Under the pieces are notes generated by a model, which worked only from the letters and a program-made list of their open reading frames with translations, was not told the DNA's origin and did not search any database. From Membranipora membranacea (lineage: Eukaryota; Bryozoa; Gymnolaemata; Cheilostomatida; Membraniporidae), in the NCBI GenBank assembly GCA_914767715.1, contig OU612069.1, forward strand, positions 13,575,387-13,639,386: a stretch of 64,000 bases of DNA, in the 5' to 3' direction. A program made the translations under genes and the position numbers. The first letter of the stretch is position 1. Each line of letters begins with the position of its first letter. Shown here piece by piece: positions 35,370-47,432 of the stretch.

Positions 35370-37139
35370 ACGCCACCTGCCCATCTATGAGCTGACCATG
35401 ATTGTAGACACTCAGTCTAGATAATGAGCCAGTACCCTAATTGGTATAATTTCGCATGATTTGTGGGCATTTATTGAGTGAACAGCTCAGAGATCATGGA
35501 GCATTTACTCAATGTGCAATTTATCTCCACCTACGTAGATGAGCCAAGACCAAAATTGTTCTGCTCTTTCAGTTAAACGTTGTCACGATGGGCTATCATG
35601 CTAATAATCCTGTACTTGTTTCAAAAATTTATACTTCTACAATAATGGATGACCCTCTACGATGTTGCTCAATATTTTGCATATACTTGCTATTAGGCAT
35701 TTTGATGAATATCCCACAATGCAACTATCTGGTATTTCCTGTGAGCTCAGGTCAATTAAAACATCCATCAAACTGTTGCCCCTGGGACTCTCAGGCTAGA
35801 GTTGCATTGTGGGACGTTGTCACATGGTTGATCACATGGTCAGTCACGTGACTAACTATCCTAGCCATATCTGATATGGACTTACAACTTCATATGAATT
35901 CTCTTATCACTGATTTTTCTATTCTCCACGGTATAATTTTTTACCAGATGAGCAAATTAAATATCAATTTTGGTTCCTATGTTTTATTTTCATCAGTTAG
36001 ATTGTTACTCATCAAGCAGCCATTCAATACTTTGTGGTGATTCCAAAAGTTGGCACATGAAAAGATTAGATAATGGGTGTAGATTTGTTGCCACCGCGCT
36101 GTGATCTACCTTACACTTTCCGTATCTTAAGAAAAAGGAGTGGCACAAGGGCACAGATTTCCTTATAATTCCATTTGATTTGTCATTTGCCAGAACTGGA
36201 TTCTCTTTAGTTATTCCAAAAAAAGAGACCGGATAAAAAAATGTACTCGTTAGAGCTCCAACACTGATCGATTTGTTTTGTAATTTCTGTTATTTTTTTA
36301 GTTTTGTTTATTTATGTGTTACTCAAGACTATATATATAAATATCTATATAAGTAGATGAATATACTGAAATATAATAACAACTATGAGCGCAACTGTAA
36401 AAAACTTTGACTTGATTGCCAGTGTAAAACAGTCCACCGGAATGTTTTCAAGATGACCTAGCCAAACTAAACTTATTTTTGTGCCATTGCGAGATCTCTG
36501 TCTACGTGTTAGTCACAAGTGAAGTTGATGGTGCAGAGGTGATATACGCTGAACATTGAACATTTAGATGAAATAAAGGCAACGTCTCAAATTTCTGCCT
36601 TGACGGATCGGAGTGGTATGATGTTAAAGGCTAAGAATTGCAATTATATGATCCAGGTTTGGCGCCGGATGTAATTTCGGATTTAGCACTGGCCAGCCAT
36701 TCATCCTAGCAAGTTCAGTTCGGATTGGGACTATCAACATGCGAGGTGTTTGCCTTCTCCTTCTTTGAAAAAAAGGCAACTGACTATGGCGGCAAAGGGT
36801 ATAGGGTCACTACACAACACAGGCCTATTAAATAGACCTGTACAAAAAAATGTGTTGTAGAGTAACGAAACAATATGGCAATCAGTCCACATAAGTTGTC
36901 TATTGAGTCCTTCGTCCTCTCCACGCCTGCTGCTGCCGCTGAACATCGAGTAATATCCCTCTGTAAAATCAGCACATTCATACATGTGTCAATCTCACTA
37001 CTTTGTTACCCAGGCATATTCCTACACCGATTTGGTGAATTTAATTTTGTTTGGTGTATAAATTATGTGTGTGAAACTGCAGGAAGTTCATTTATGAAGG
37101 TATATCAATTTTTCTTACATATGTAGCACAGAGTTGTCT
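35370..37139. other. CORO7 3' flank; no gene seen
   Basis: The first part is the presumed 3' UTR; an AATAAA at 36572-36577 is one possible signal, which would make the UTR about 1.2 kb. The small open frames at 36734-37126 on both strands show no domain or supporting splice sites. Confidence 0.4.
35711..35814. mobile_element. Small foldback element
   Basis: TCCCACAATGCAAC at the left end is answered by GTTGCATTGTGGGA at the right end, about 104 bp overall. A related, more decayed segment (CCACAATGCAAC, TGACCTGAGCTC) lies at about 34250-34355. Confidence 0.6.
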
Positions 37140-37169
37140 ATTTGTGACCAAGTCTCTCTCTCTCTCTCT

Positions 37170-37815
37170 CTTGCAGTCAGTCGAAGCGACGAGGACTGTT
37201 ATTTGGTTTGAGTTACGGCTTGATGAATCCTCTCCACGCAGATCGATTACTCGCCATCTGCTGCCATTGGTTTGGGTTGATGTTTCGCCATTTCATATTT
37301 CTCTTTGCCACGTCCTAAATCTGAGACTGTTCATATAACTGCATGCAAGGGGTTAAGTGAAGACTGGCTTTTGCAGTTACCAGAGACACTCTCTCGTCAA
37401 GGCAGGGATGTTGTCCAGCGGGCAAGAACTGGTCTAGACATACTGGCATTCCTGCCTTGATGCAGCGGCTGACCGGTAGATATGTTTGTTTATCTCCGCT
37501 CTTCAATGCTGCCGCGGGTCATTATTTTCTGTCGGGGTTAGCTCCCTTAGCCTTTGTCCTTCCAGGGACAGCTGCAAGGCAGCAGGTACCGTTTTGGTAG
37601 ATGGATGCAAGACCCTAGGTGCATGCAACCTTTGAGATAGGTATTATGTTTGTCCTACCAGGGTGTCTACCCACCCTTCCACTCCCTTTACAGGGCCGGT
37701 GGGTTCTCCAGATTTGTCGCCGGAGATTTCGACCATGCGGCAGGTGGTACTGGGTTACATGATCACCAGTAGCAAGCTTATTATCCAAAGCCTGACCTGA
37801 CCCTACCCTAGTGAC
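37170..37815. mobile_element. GC-richer repeat-like block, probably transposon-derived
   Basis: It stands out from its AT-rich surroundings by base composition. It follows a (CT)n tract (37153-37175), and short frames on both strands are broken. I cannot name the family; the call is by composition only. Confidence 0.3.
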
Positions 37816-38789
37816 CAAGTAACTTCCTAAGAACTAACAAAAAATTTTGTCATCTGAAAATTTGAGATTGTGAGACAAAGCGGTTGTGTAAAACCCTGCA
37901 TTACAGATCAAGGTTAGCTTTAGAATGAAATAATACTGAGTGTCAAACGCCATTTGGTTGCTATTAACTGACCTAAAAACACATGTTCAAAGGGTCATAG
38001 TCTCTCATGTGCTGCTAGCAAAATGTCTTGGCACGTTTTACAAGCTGTCAAGTCATAATAAGCACTGACATATATCGTGGAATATCTCACATCTTATAAT
38101 TTTGATACAAAATATTAGGTAATAGTTGACTCAGACATGGAGATTTATTTTGATGCAATGAGCACAGAAAGCAAAGTTTGACAGTTTAATAGTGACACTA
38201 ATTTTTTTCTAGGTGCCTTGTGCGATAAAAATGCCCATTTCAATTGATAATTGAGACAAACTTGGCAGGACACACATAAACTTTGTGAAATTTTGAATTT
38301 TGAAACACTTAAGAGTTTAGGGAGAAGTTCTAAAAGGCTAAATGTGACCAGCCCTGTTTGTCTCAAAAATCGATCGTAAATGAAATTTTTCAGTATAGTG
38401 TTTCAAAATTGTCCTTAGGCTTATATGAAAACGTGTACGCGTAAGCATATAAGAAATCCCATCTAATTTTTAATTTAATTAGTGCATTCTTGAAAAACTA
38501 TGCAACGATTCCTATTTAATAGAAAAGGTAGTGAAATCTCCTGATCAGGGTCTCTGAAATTGATAGTTATAGGGAGAGATGAATATTTGAGGGCATGCCT
38601 CGCCGAATTTCATTTTGAGTTTTCTCAATCCTTGTGATCAAAGAGGTCTGGACCTGAAATTTAACAACATTACACAATTACATAATGTCATAGTGCAACA
38701 TTGACGTTCAGCAACAAGCCAAAACTGATTGTCCGAATAAACATAAATTGCAAGTTCTTGGAGCAATTGATGCAGTTATATTCCATTTA

Positions 38790-39113
38790 AGACTACCCTT
38801 ATATCATGAAGTCCCTTCGGAACAGAACTATAAATAATGGAGGTCTTCTGTATGTACAACACCATCGTGCATGCAGATTAAAGAACCCACCTGTATGGTA
38901 TAGCTCTATACAGGAGGATGCTGTCATCAACCACTGCAGCTCCGGCCTTGTAGCGCTATGCTTCACGCTGGGTTAAAGCTGTCAGTGGTTGAAAAGTGGC
39001 ACTAACGACTCTGAAACCTAGTCGTCACTATAAAACCTCTTCCTATGCCGCACCTCGGTGCAGTCATCTTCTACCTAGACGGACAGCAACATTATTATTA
39101 TTATTATTATTAT
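38790..39113. mobile_element. Probable retroposon 3' end with (ATT)n tail
   Basis: A compositionally distinct block of about 300 bp ends in (ATT) repeated about seven times at 39091-39112, as SINE or LINE 3' ends often do. No coding content. The family is not recognised. Confidence 0.4.
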
Positions 39114-40478
39114 ATCATGAAGCAATAACAACAATATAGCTCCATAGTCCATGTATGATTTGGCTCGTGGAAAAGTGATAATAAAATCCACATACTGCTA
39201 GCTAACCCAACTGTGTTGACAGTGCTATAAAAAAAAGTGAGCTGTGTCAATCGCTGGCCAAGGAGGACGAATGCAAATACCTCATTGCCCTCACTAGCCC
39301 AGTGCTGACCAGTATTGATGAATAAGAAATGATGTACCAGAAAGTAATTTTGGATTATCACACTCCTAAACTATTCAAAGTTTTGACAAAAATGCACTTA
39401 GGCTGTACAAACAAATATATACGTGAAAACCGAGATTGAACTAGACTGATGTATTTGTTGTGATAGAGGCAATCTTTGAAGCCTTTTCGAGGGCAATGAG
39501 CCTGGATCGTGAACCAAATGTAACTTTTGTTATGGGAAGGGGTATAACAAGAATGCATATCACACATTCTTCCCGAAGCAGGCTGTAAAATCAATATTCA
39601 TTTCAACCAGCTAACTTCAACTGAAATATATTTACAGTAATCAATGTCAACCAGCCAACCAACATATATTTGCATGCATTTAGAAAGTTGTAAATAAAAG
39701 CGTTGAAAGAAAATCTAAATAGTGTCAACTATTTCATTCTTTGTCTCAATCTTAATATACAGTGCGCCCAATTAGCTGTCTGCTGATATTTGTAGAGCAC
39801 GAGAGATAGTATATAAAATTTTCTGGGAAATAAAACGGAACAACATCTCTTAGCAGAGAAAATATTGAAGGGGTGATCACTTGGCTACTCGCTGAATGAT
39901 ATTAAACACGCCAGGTATAAGCTAGTTCACTATTTTTATTTACAATCCCCATAAAATTTACTTACTTTATTATTACCAACGGTGTAGGAAGATCACACAC
40001 ATTATGACATGACATAAAAAGTCTCTTTAGGCTCATCATATATCATTTTTAACCAAACATTATGATAAACTATATCTCTAAGAACAAATATTAGCTGTTT
40101 GTAATTTTATTGTAATCAAATTGGCTTAGACAATAATTTTCTAAAAACAGCCTGATTTCTTTAAAAAAAATAACGCAACGCTATCCAATCAAATTTTGTT
40201 AAGCCTTAAGTTGCCTTTACAAATAAATAAATCAGTAGCTCGGCAGCTTTCCAACCGTATATAGAAGTTTATATTTGCTGACCTCCATGTTTATACCCTA
40301 AAATCAATGCCTCTAGGGCAAAAAACAAGAGTCCTGATTGTTTTTCTATTCTGTTCGTGTTTACTTTTTGAGGCCAGGTGTACTCGCCTCATTTTACCGT
40401 ATTTTGCAACATGCATAAATAAAAAAGCGGACGGACTGTCAAACCGGTCTCCGCAAAACTTCAAATCGATCTAATCAA

Positions 40479-40688
<210 letters not shown>

Positions 40689-40774
40689 ATCAATCAAGTA
40701 TGCCATAAACTATTCAAAACTATAATATAAGTGGTACCATCCATAAAGGTCTAGAATAAACTCTCACCTGTGAG

Positions 40775-40870
40775 CCTGTAGATCTCAGAGTAAGATCCAA
40801 TGTAAACATCATTGTCAATTGGTAAAACAGCGAAATTATGAACAGTCAGGTTGTCGCACAAAGCCGATGA
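40775..40870 (-). pseudogene. Out-of-frame continuation of the NHL-repeat gene
   Basis: Directly past the last in-frame part of the NHL gene, the minus strand carries a protein-like stretch in a different frame. It includes CDNLTVHNF and then NDVYIGSYSEIYRL, which resembles the GSYSRIYHIEL near the start of the same gene, and it ends at a good donor (CACAG then gtgag). The frame change falls near 40865-40870. No intron of plausible size fits. I read it as a one-base frameshift in a gene that once had a further exon; a sequencing error would look the same. Confidence 0.45.
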
Positions 40871-42719
40871 CTACAGACAGGTACTGTGCGGTTGGAAAGG
40901 GTGTCAAGAATTTTTAATATGCCATTCATCCAGTCAGCAACAATGTTAAGATGTTTGCAGAGGGGAGCTATATCATAGGGGGTCAAAAACAAGGCATCGT
41001 TGAATGAGCCTTCTACATAGCCAGGTGATGTTGAGCCGGTAAAGATAATGTTGAGGATTACAGTACCGTTCACATCAAATCGGATTTCTCGGATGTAGTG
41101 TTCATTGGTGACGAGGAGTCTTGACATGTCTAAATTCCATGACAGTCCAGAAGGACCATTAAGGTCACTGACTACGGTGGAGACCTCTCCGGTGGTGATG
41201 TCAACGGATCGGAGGGCAATGTTATTGTGGTCAGCGACAAACAAATTGTTAGGATCACGAGGGTGAAGAACGACACCCCAGGGATTATTGAATTGACCAG
41301 ACAGTCCATCGGTGTAACCTTCACTTTTACACACACCTGCAAGTCTTGAAATTGTTTCAGAAATTTGGTCAAGCACGCGAAGGCAAGAATTATCTGCAAT
41401 CACAACATTGGTCGAGTTAACTTGTGCAAATCCTAATACATATCCGATGCTTGCCATGTTCGCCTTTCCTTTTAGGTAACCCGAAATTCTTGAGCCAACA
41501 ATTGCCTCTGTTGAGTTCCCATCAGTCGTATAGATGAATCCAACATTGGAGAAGAGAAGAGAACTGTCGTCTTTGAACTGATCAAGTTCAATGTGGTATA
41601 TTCTGCTGTACGAACCATTGAGAAAAGTCTTCAACTTATCATACTTAATACTGAAACGAAAAAACAAATGATGGAACTTTCACAATCTTTAACTCTAGCT
41701 TAGTTTTTCAAATATTATAGCATCTAGCTTTTTAGCGAAAAAAACCTACCTTATATAATATAGTTCGACCATACTATTTATGCAGGGTCTCAAATACCAG
41801 TCCTTCACCTTTAGGGCGTATAAAGTTTATTTGATATACACATAATATCATATGTCGTATACGTTATGTTACGGATTATCAATCTAAATCCTATTGAATC
41901 CAAATTGAATACATACATTGAAGATTTAAACAAAATTAACTCCCTCATACAACACAAGAGATGCCATTTGAGACCCACAATACACAGATTATAAATGCAA
42001 ATACCCAGAGAGTGAGCGCCAGGCAAAATTCTTTGTTTAAATCTGCATGTGCTCATCATCAATATAATATCTAAATACCAAAGCCCTTTCCTTTATTTCT
42101 ATTTTGCTAATGTGAATAATTTCTCATGCAAAAAATGATTAGAATAATTTATTAATGCTCTTAATCTCAAACTGAGAGTAAAATGACCAATTCAATTTCC
42201 ATTGAGGTATATGCGTATGTATACCATCCCGTTTTCAGAACTTCATAAGTTCTAGTTGTAGTTGTGTGTTAGAGGTCAACAAGTTACTTTTTAACTACTC
42301 CGTTATCTGTAAACTTTCCAAAAACTTCTTTGAACAAAAGAAATAAATATAAATAAGTGATACTAACTTTACAAGTTTTCTTCCATAGGCATCTTTTGCA
42401 AGCAGTTCAGCAGTCACACAAAACTGTGAAAAATGTAAACAGAGTGTGATATGAATAAGGTCTATAAAAAGAAATCTACAGTCACAGTGGTGATGAGGTA
42501 TCCAAGGCAATCTATTTAATATCTTGAGATGTCAAAAAGAAAAGTAGTGCTTGCCAAGCCTTAGGCTTGATATGTTTTATCAAAATGACAAAAAAATCAA
42601 ACAATTCAAAAACAGCACCCGATTACTCATTCAATATCATCACTTTGCAACTGATCATGAAGAAATCTTATTGCGAATTGAATGTTGTAACTCACCGCAA
42701 GCAGAATAGAAGGCCACAT
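40846..42719 (-). CDS. Secreted NHL-repeat protein
   Basis: Three exons on the minus strand join in frame: 42719-42696, 42423-42368, 41650-40846 (294 codons plus stop). The two tiny first exons encode a signal peptide (MWPSILLAFCVTAELLA), so the protein should be extracellular. The large exon has NHL/beta-propeller blades: GSYSRIYHIELDQ, then NVVIADNSCLRVLD, FNNPWGVVLHPRDPNNLFVA with DHNNIALRSVD, LLVTNEHYIREIRFD, and a last blade (YDIAPL, IVADWMNGILKILD). The typical order 'NPWGVVLHP ... LFVADHNN ... IR' is the basis for the family call. Several NST, NGS and NGT sequons fit secretion. The encoded end RLCATT is abrupt, and an adjacent frame continues the propeller (see 40775-40870), so the true C-terminus may be longer. 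The ligand is unknown. Confidence 0.75.
42258..42356. mobile_element. LINE-like 3' end fragment
   Basis: GAGGTCAACAAGTTACTTTT and ACTACTCCGTTATCTGTAAA, ending in an AAATAAATA-type tail, match 57448-57535, which follows a reverse-transcriptase remnant. It is intronic in the NHL gene. Confidence 0.6.
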
Positions 42720-43335
42720 TGTTCTTGTTTGGCTAGAGACAACAGAACGAATGAAGATCATTATAAATCTGCTGCTGTTAAATATTGACAAGTAATGCTG
42801 ATGATTGAATCAAATAGCCAATCCCTTTTCAAGGAGTGGAGACAAAATGGGTTATAAGTGATGGCAAGAGTCCAAAGGTTTCTGTGAGTGCAGACAAACT
42901 ACCCTGCACACTTTGTAATCCTAATTGTCAAGACATAAAGTACTAGGAGAAATAAAGGTGGAACGTTGCCATAGGGGATACACTTTACTCTTTAGTGTTG
43001 CGAATCCCTCCCACTAAATTTGCTATACCCCTTCCTTGATGTTCTATCAAAACTCAAATGCCAGTAGTAATTCCGGATGGGTTTACAATTGATAACAACC
43101 ATATCTGCATGTACTGTATGGATAGTGATAAAACACATCAAAAGAGGCCTAGCAAAAGGAATTGATAACCTGACCGTAAGTCCCGGAGAGATAGGTCCGC
43201 TGCGGATTGATTTAAATAAACTCAGACTAAAGCTTAAGTCATTAATTCATCAATTGTGAAAATATAACGTAACTATCTAACTTGAATGAATTTCAATTCC
43301 TGTCAATATTTTTATCACTCATATAAATCTATATT
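42720..43335. other. 5' flank of the NHL gene; no firm gene
   Basis: This is the promoter side of the minus-strand NHL gene; no TATA box is evident. A 60-codon open frame at 43077-43259 with a hydrophobic start is noted but has no supporting evidence. Confidence 0.4.
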
Positions 43336-43974
43336 AAAGACTTACTTTGAGGCTGCTATTTTGTATCACATCTTATTCTAAATATTTAATTCCATCATGT
43401 GGGCGAGTTCAAGCTTTAGAATCCAAATATTAAGGAAGTTATGGTCTCTCAACCTTTCAAGATGACGGCAGTCAATTGGCATTAAGAATCAGCGGGCTCA
43501 TCGTGTGGGATGACACAACGCGCCATACTTATTACACTAATTATTCCACAGAGAAGATGATGATCAAAATTAAGATCTAATTGGGACTCGTACCCAGGTC
43601 TTTCAAACCAGCAGGCAACATCGCTACCATCGCACCACTAGTTCCTACACTGTAAGACTGTAGACAATATTGCTCCGAGTTAGCAGCGTTGCATTTGGGC
43701 CATTCGGACCTGGGTTCGAGACCCTCCAAGTCCCTGAACATTTTGATCATCATTCTTTCTATAAGTATATCATAATAAGTATGACGCATTGTGACGTCCC
43801 ACACGGTGTGCCTGCTGATTCCCAATGCCAATTCAAGGTGATCACCTTGGAAGTTTGAGAGTCCATAACTTCCTCAATATTTGGATTCTAAAGCTGGAAA
43901 TCGCTCACACGATAGAATAAAATATGATTAATAAGATGTGATACAAAATAGCAGCCTCAAACTAAGTCTTTAAG
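43336..43974. mobile_element. Large foldback element with tRNA-like promoter boxes in its centre
   Basis: The arms (AAAGACTTACTTTGAGGCTG with CTATTTTGTATCACATCTTA at the left, complement ending at 43974) are about 220 bp each. The centre contains GGTTCGAGACCC at about 43710 and, on the other strand, GGTACGAGTCCC at about 43590, both like tRNA B boxes. The minus strand also has a GGTGCGATGGTAGCG segment at A-box-like distance. This suggests tRNA-derived sequence (SINE-like) inside a foldback element. Confidence 0.65.
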
Positions 43975-44674
43975 GTTATGATACCAGCGTTGACCGATTA
44001 GGACATTTTATATACCATTGGAAAGCTGCTGAGCTACTGATCGCTAATAGCTAGTAAAAAACGTGATTGGATGACGTTGCATCATTTTATCGGAGAAATG
44101 AGGCCGAAAAGGCTGTTTTTAGCAAAGTGGATGGCTGAGTTAAATTGATTGCTAGAAATTTAAAAAAGAGGTTGTATTTATTCTTAGAGATATAGTTCAT
44201 CCTAATTTGTGATTGAAACAAAAATTTGATGCGCCAAAAGTGGCATTTTACGTCACGGCATAATGAATGTGGATTTTTAAATTTGATGATTTAATGCGAA
44301 ATTTTAAGCAGCAATTTGAGACAGTTCAAATAAATGAGAGCCAAATATTTTACTGTTTTTCACTGGATTGATGTTTAAATGACACACACCCAAAATTTCA
44401 GCAGTATGAACAATTTATCAAGATCAGCATAGACCATCAAAGGTAGATACATTTTGCGTCATTTTTCTATAACGTCAAACATGCTGTCAAAAGGACCAGC
44501 ACTAAGGCCAGACAATTTTTTTTTGAACATTCTCACATACAAAGCCGCTTTGATTAAGCATAGTACAAACAGGAAATGCCAACAGAATATGGCACTGCTT
44601 GTCAGTTTTTCCCGAATTGCGCTCCACAGAATGCACAATAACACCTTAAAAAGCCCCTTAAATTGGCTGATTCT
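43975..44674. mobile_element. Unassigned insertion-like block upstream of peptide gene A
   Basis: ATACCATTGGAAAGCTGCTG with AGCTACTGAT and ATTCTTAGAGATATAGTTCA recur in opposite orientation at about 40068-40260, so part of this block is a dispersed repeat. Its right end coincides with the point where homology between the two copies of the peptide locus begins (44675). Confidence 0.4.
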
Positions 44675-44725
44675 TGATAAGGTGCAAGGCTGTATTATGT
44701 TCTTTTGATTTCTTTTTTTTTTAGA

Positions 44726-45343
44726 ATGAACAAGTTGATTCTCATCACTCTTCTTTTTGCTATTCTTGGAGCAAGTGAGTCTTCACTTTGATGTTTCATT
44801 TCCATAAGATAATACATGTAATAGTTTATTTAGAGTTTATCTATATACTTGTTTATGTTATACACAATGGGTAACCGCCAGTTTTTCCCACATAATATCC
44901 CCAGTGCCTGTAATTATGGCGGTTTTGGTCGACCAAAACCGACACTAAAAAAGAAAACAAGTATGATTTACAAAACCACCATAACCACCAGGCACTGGGG
45001 AAAAATTGGCGGTTTTGGTCAACCGTAGGGTAACTATTAATCTGTTTACACTACATAGTGACAAGCCTGTAATTGCCTACCAACTTGTTTAAAATGGATG
45101 ATGACTTGGATTAAATTATTTAATACACTTGAGATGATTGTGTTAGAAGTAAGTATGGCCTTTGTATAATTCTACGTTTCAGGTGCAGTATCTGGCGGAA
45201 GACAGCAACCAGGACAAGAAAGAGGACCACTTGGTCCCAGGAATAAGAGAAGAGCGGGACCAGGACCTAGCCAACAAGGACCAGCTGGTCAAAGGAATAA
45301 GAGAACAGTTTTTACCGGAAAATTAATCAATATGACAAGTTAA
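44726..45343 (+). CDS. Small secreted peptide precursor A with two RNKR sites
   Basis: Two exons: 44725-44774 (ATG at 44726, just after the acceptor TTTTTTTTTAG) and 45183-45343, giving 69 residues. The first 16 residues are a signal peptide (MNKLILITLLFAILGA). The mature part is Gly/Pro/Gln/Arg-rich and contains RNKRR and RNKR, both matching the R-X-K-R furin/proconvertase consensus. Cleavage would release two Pro/Gly/Gln-rich peptides and the 12-residue tail TVFTGKLINMTS. There are no cysteines. A polyadenylation signal AATAAA lies at 45392-45397. Its paralogue B is on the opposite strand (46868-47432), and a broken copy of A is at 58043-58691. I do not recognise the family; neuropeptide-like or antimicrobial precursors have this layout, but function is not shown. 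The promoter block found upstream of copy 2 is missing here. Confidence 0.7.
44874..45034. mobile_element. Foldback element in the intron of peptide gene A
   Basis: CCCCAGTGCCTGTAATTATG with GCGGTTTTGGTCGACCAAAA is answered by CCACCAGGCACTGGGGAAAA and GGCGGTTTTGGTCAACC. The same element sits at the same place in copy 2 (58188-58378), so it inserted before the duplication. Confidence 0.7.
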
Positions 45344-46867
45344 GGTAATCTTACTTGGTTAATCGTAAGACGTGAAAAAGCTAATAATGTGAATAAATCA
45401 CAAATATTTAATCTTGATCACATAAATCCATGTCAAAGTCTCATATTTGCTGGCACTGAGTTCAGCATCATATATGATCACTATAAATGTTTTGGTATTA
45501 TTAATTTTCAGGGGGGGGGGTTACCTCCGACCAAAATGTGATGCTGACGTGGTGGTCTTGACCTTGAACTTCCTGGAACCGTCATAATGTTCAGTATTCA
45601 ATACATTGTTAACAAATCAACCATTTTTAGCACAAAATAGCAATTAGCCGTTTTACAGATATTTAGTGTTATTAAGAAAAGCTTCAGCAATTGATGTGAA
45701 TATATATCAGTGGCTGCAGCTTTTCATGGAAATGCATATTTAGCCAAGGATAGGTAGTATTAACAAGGTACATGAAATGGGTGGGATAAGTACTGTGTTA
45801 CATCTTATATCTCACACAGCAAGTCCACTTCATCAATAATATGCTGCCTCTCATTTCTGTACAGCATTGAGATAGTTAGATGTGATAGTTTAATTGAAGG
45901 ATGGAACAATAAAAATTATGAAAAAAAAGATCCTAGGATTTCTAGCCTTGATAGGCTGTAGTTTTATCTTCGGCATCAGTGATTTTTCCAAAAGTTAGTT
46001 CCTGTTAGAATAGGAATACCATACTTTTGTTTAATGCAGCATCATCTTCAGTGTTTCAAATACTTCAATTTGCCAATTTTTTGTCATTGCCGCTTGCGGC
46101 ACATTCACAGCGCTTGGATGTGGCCTATAACTGTATAATGGTCATCACTATTTAGGAGTAAAATGTTTTACAATTGAGTTTAAAACTGCTTCCTTAGTTC
46201 TGAGTAAACTATAGCTCATGTAAATATATACAAAGATCGAAAGGACATCTCATAACCGACATCTCCATATTGAAAGAGGTTTCAACAGGAGGGACAACAA
46301 AGCTAATATTGTGTAATAAAGATTTGCAATTCTGGTTTTGTGACCACTTGCATCAGTCATCAATTATTATCCCTTGACCAACTGTAGCTTGATGATAACT
46401 TGGCGTAAACTAGCCATTGACGAGAAATGAGCCTGGATTATTGAGTTTGCTGACGTGTCACATAAGTTTATTTTTGATATGATATAATGGTTTACGATGC
46501 AGAAAATCATAGTGATATGGTATTTTTCATTGGTTCCTTGTGTCTCCATCCTCATATTTTCTTGCTCTTTTCAGTCAGAATTAGCTTGTGCAGGCAAACC
46601 GATTACAGTTACTGAAGTTGGAAAAGAAACTACATACAATGTTTAGTTATTCATTATTCATGATAAGCATCACAAACAATAGTATTCGCTTTACAAGATT
46701 GAAGTTTCTCCAAAATTATTGCCATTTTTTCTCATACCCAAACTTCATGGTCAGCATAAACTCGGGATACTATCTCCAATGTCTACTCAGGTAATGCAAA
46801 ATTATTGTGTTAGCGCTAAATTGGTGATAAATTACGACAAACTTAAAATGACTGTAATTCCCAAGCT
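45344..46867. other. Spacer between genes A and B, copy 1; no gene seen
   Basis: It holds the 3' flank of A and, up to 46234, sequence shared with copy 2. Positions 46235-46972 have no counterpart in copy 2. A poly-G run of 9 is at 45511-45519. Small open frames here have no supporting features. Confidence 0.5.
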
Positions 46868-47432
46868 TTATTTAAATCGATCTAACCTAACTGGCCTAAC
46901 TGGCTGTATCCTTCTCTTATTTCTATGAACTGCTGGTCTGCTCCCTCCTTTTCCTTTTCCTTTTGCTACAAGTTTTCCTGCTGACAGTCTTCCACCGAGC
47001 ACCATACCTGAAAAATAATATTGGTAAATACATGATGACTTGTTAGACTATTTCAAACGATCTTACATAGCAGTTTAGAAAAAATGGTAGAGGAGGCAAA
47101 AGGAGGGGTGCTGTAACTCCTCTCCAAGCAATATGAGTCGTATAATTTGCAAATGAAAATCCAAAAGGAGCTGATTCTAACATGGATTATTCAATTATAG
47201 TGTTTTAGGCCACTGTATTTAGCTTTCTAGGTTAGCCTCCCTACCTCCCCTAGAACTACAGGCCTGCATACAGTGTTTTAGTTTTGACTTATCAACTCAT
47301 TTTCATTCACAATCTCTGCAACAAAGTTTGCAGCAAAGTCGATCGAATGCAACTGAAAGGTCTGGAACTGGTTCATTACCCACCTGCTAGAAGGATAGTG
47401 CAAAGAAGAGCGATGATAATCAACTTGTTCAT
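46868..47432 (-). CDS. Small secreted peptide precursor B with RNKRR site
   Basis: Two coding exons on the minus strand, 47433-47384 (ATG at 47432-47430) and 47007-46868, give 62 residues. A non-coding 5' exon lies at about 48225-48171 behind a TATA box. The signal peptide MNKLIIIALLCTILLA closely resembles that of precursor A, and both mature parts open with a GGR motif after the splice junction. The mature part has a Lys/Gly-rich block (LVAKGKGKGGSR), then RNKRR, and a C-terminal Arg/Pro-rich peptide RIQPVRPVRLDRFK. There are no cysteines. The AATAAA signal (46872-46867) overlaps the stop codon. An altered copy is at 59963-60464. Function is unknown; the Arg/Pro-rich tail resembles the composition of proline-rich host-defence peptides, which is only a compositional hint. 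Confidence 0.7.
47087..47272. mobile_element. Non-autonomous TIR element, 'GGCCCGTAGTTYTAGGGGAGGC' family, copy 3
   Basis: GTAGAGGAGGCAAAAGGAGG at one end and CCTCCCTACCTCCCCTAGAA with CTACAGGCCTG at the other. It lies in the intron of gene B and at the same place in copy 2 (60112-60296), so it is older than the duplication. Confidence 0.6.

Noticed and set aside
40851-40876. A short intron explaining the NHL frame shift (GTACCTGTCTGTAG)
   Set aside because: It has GT and AG but would be only 14 bases, too short to splice.
43077-43259. 60-codon frame with a hydrophobic start followed by a KR pair
   Set aside because: Tempting as another small precursor, but no splice, promoter or duplicate copy supports it.
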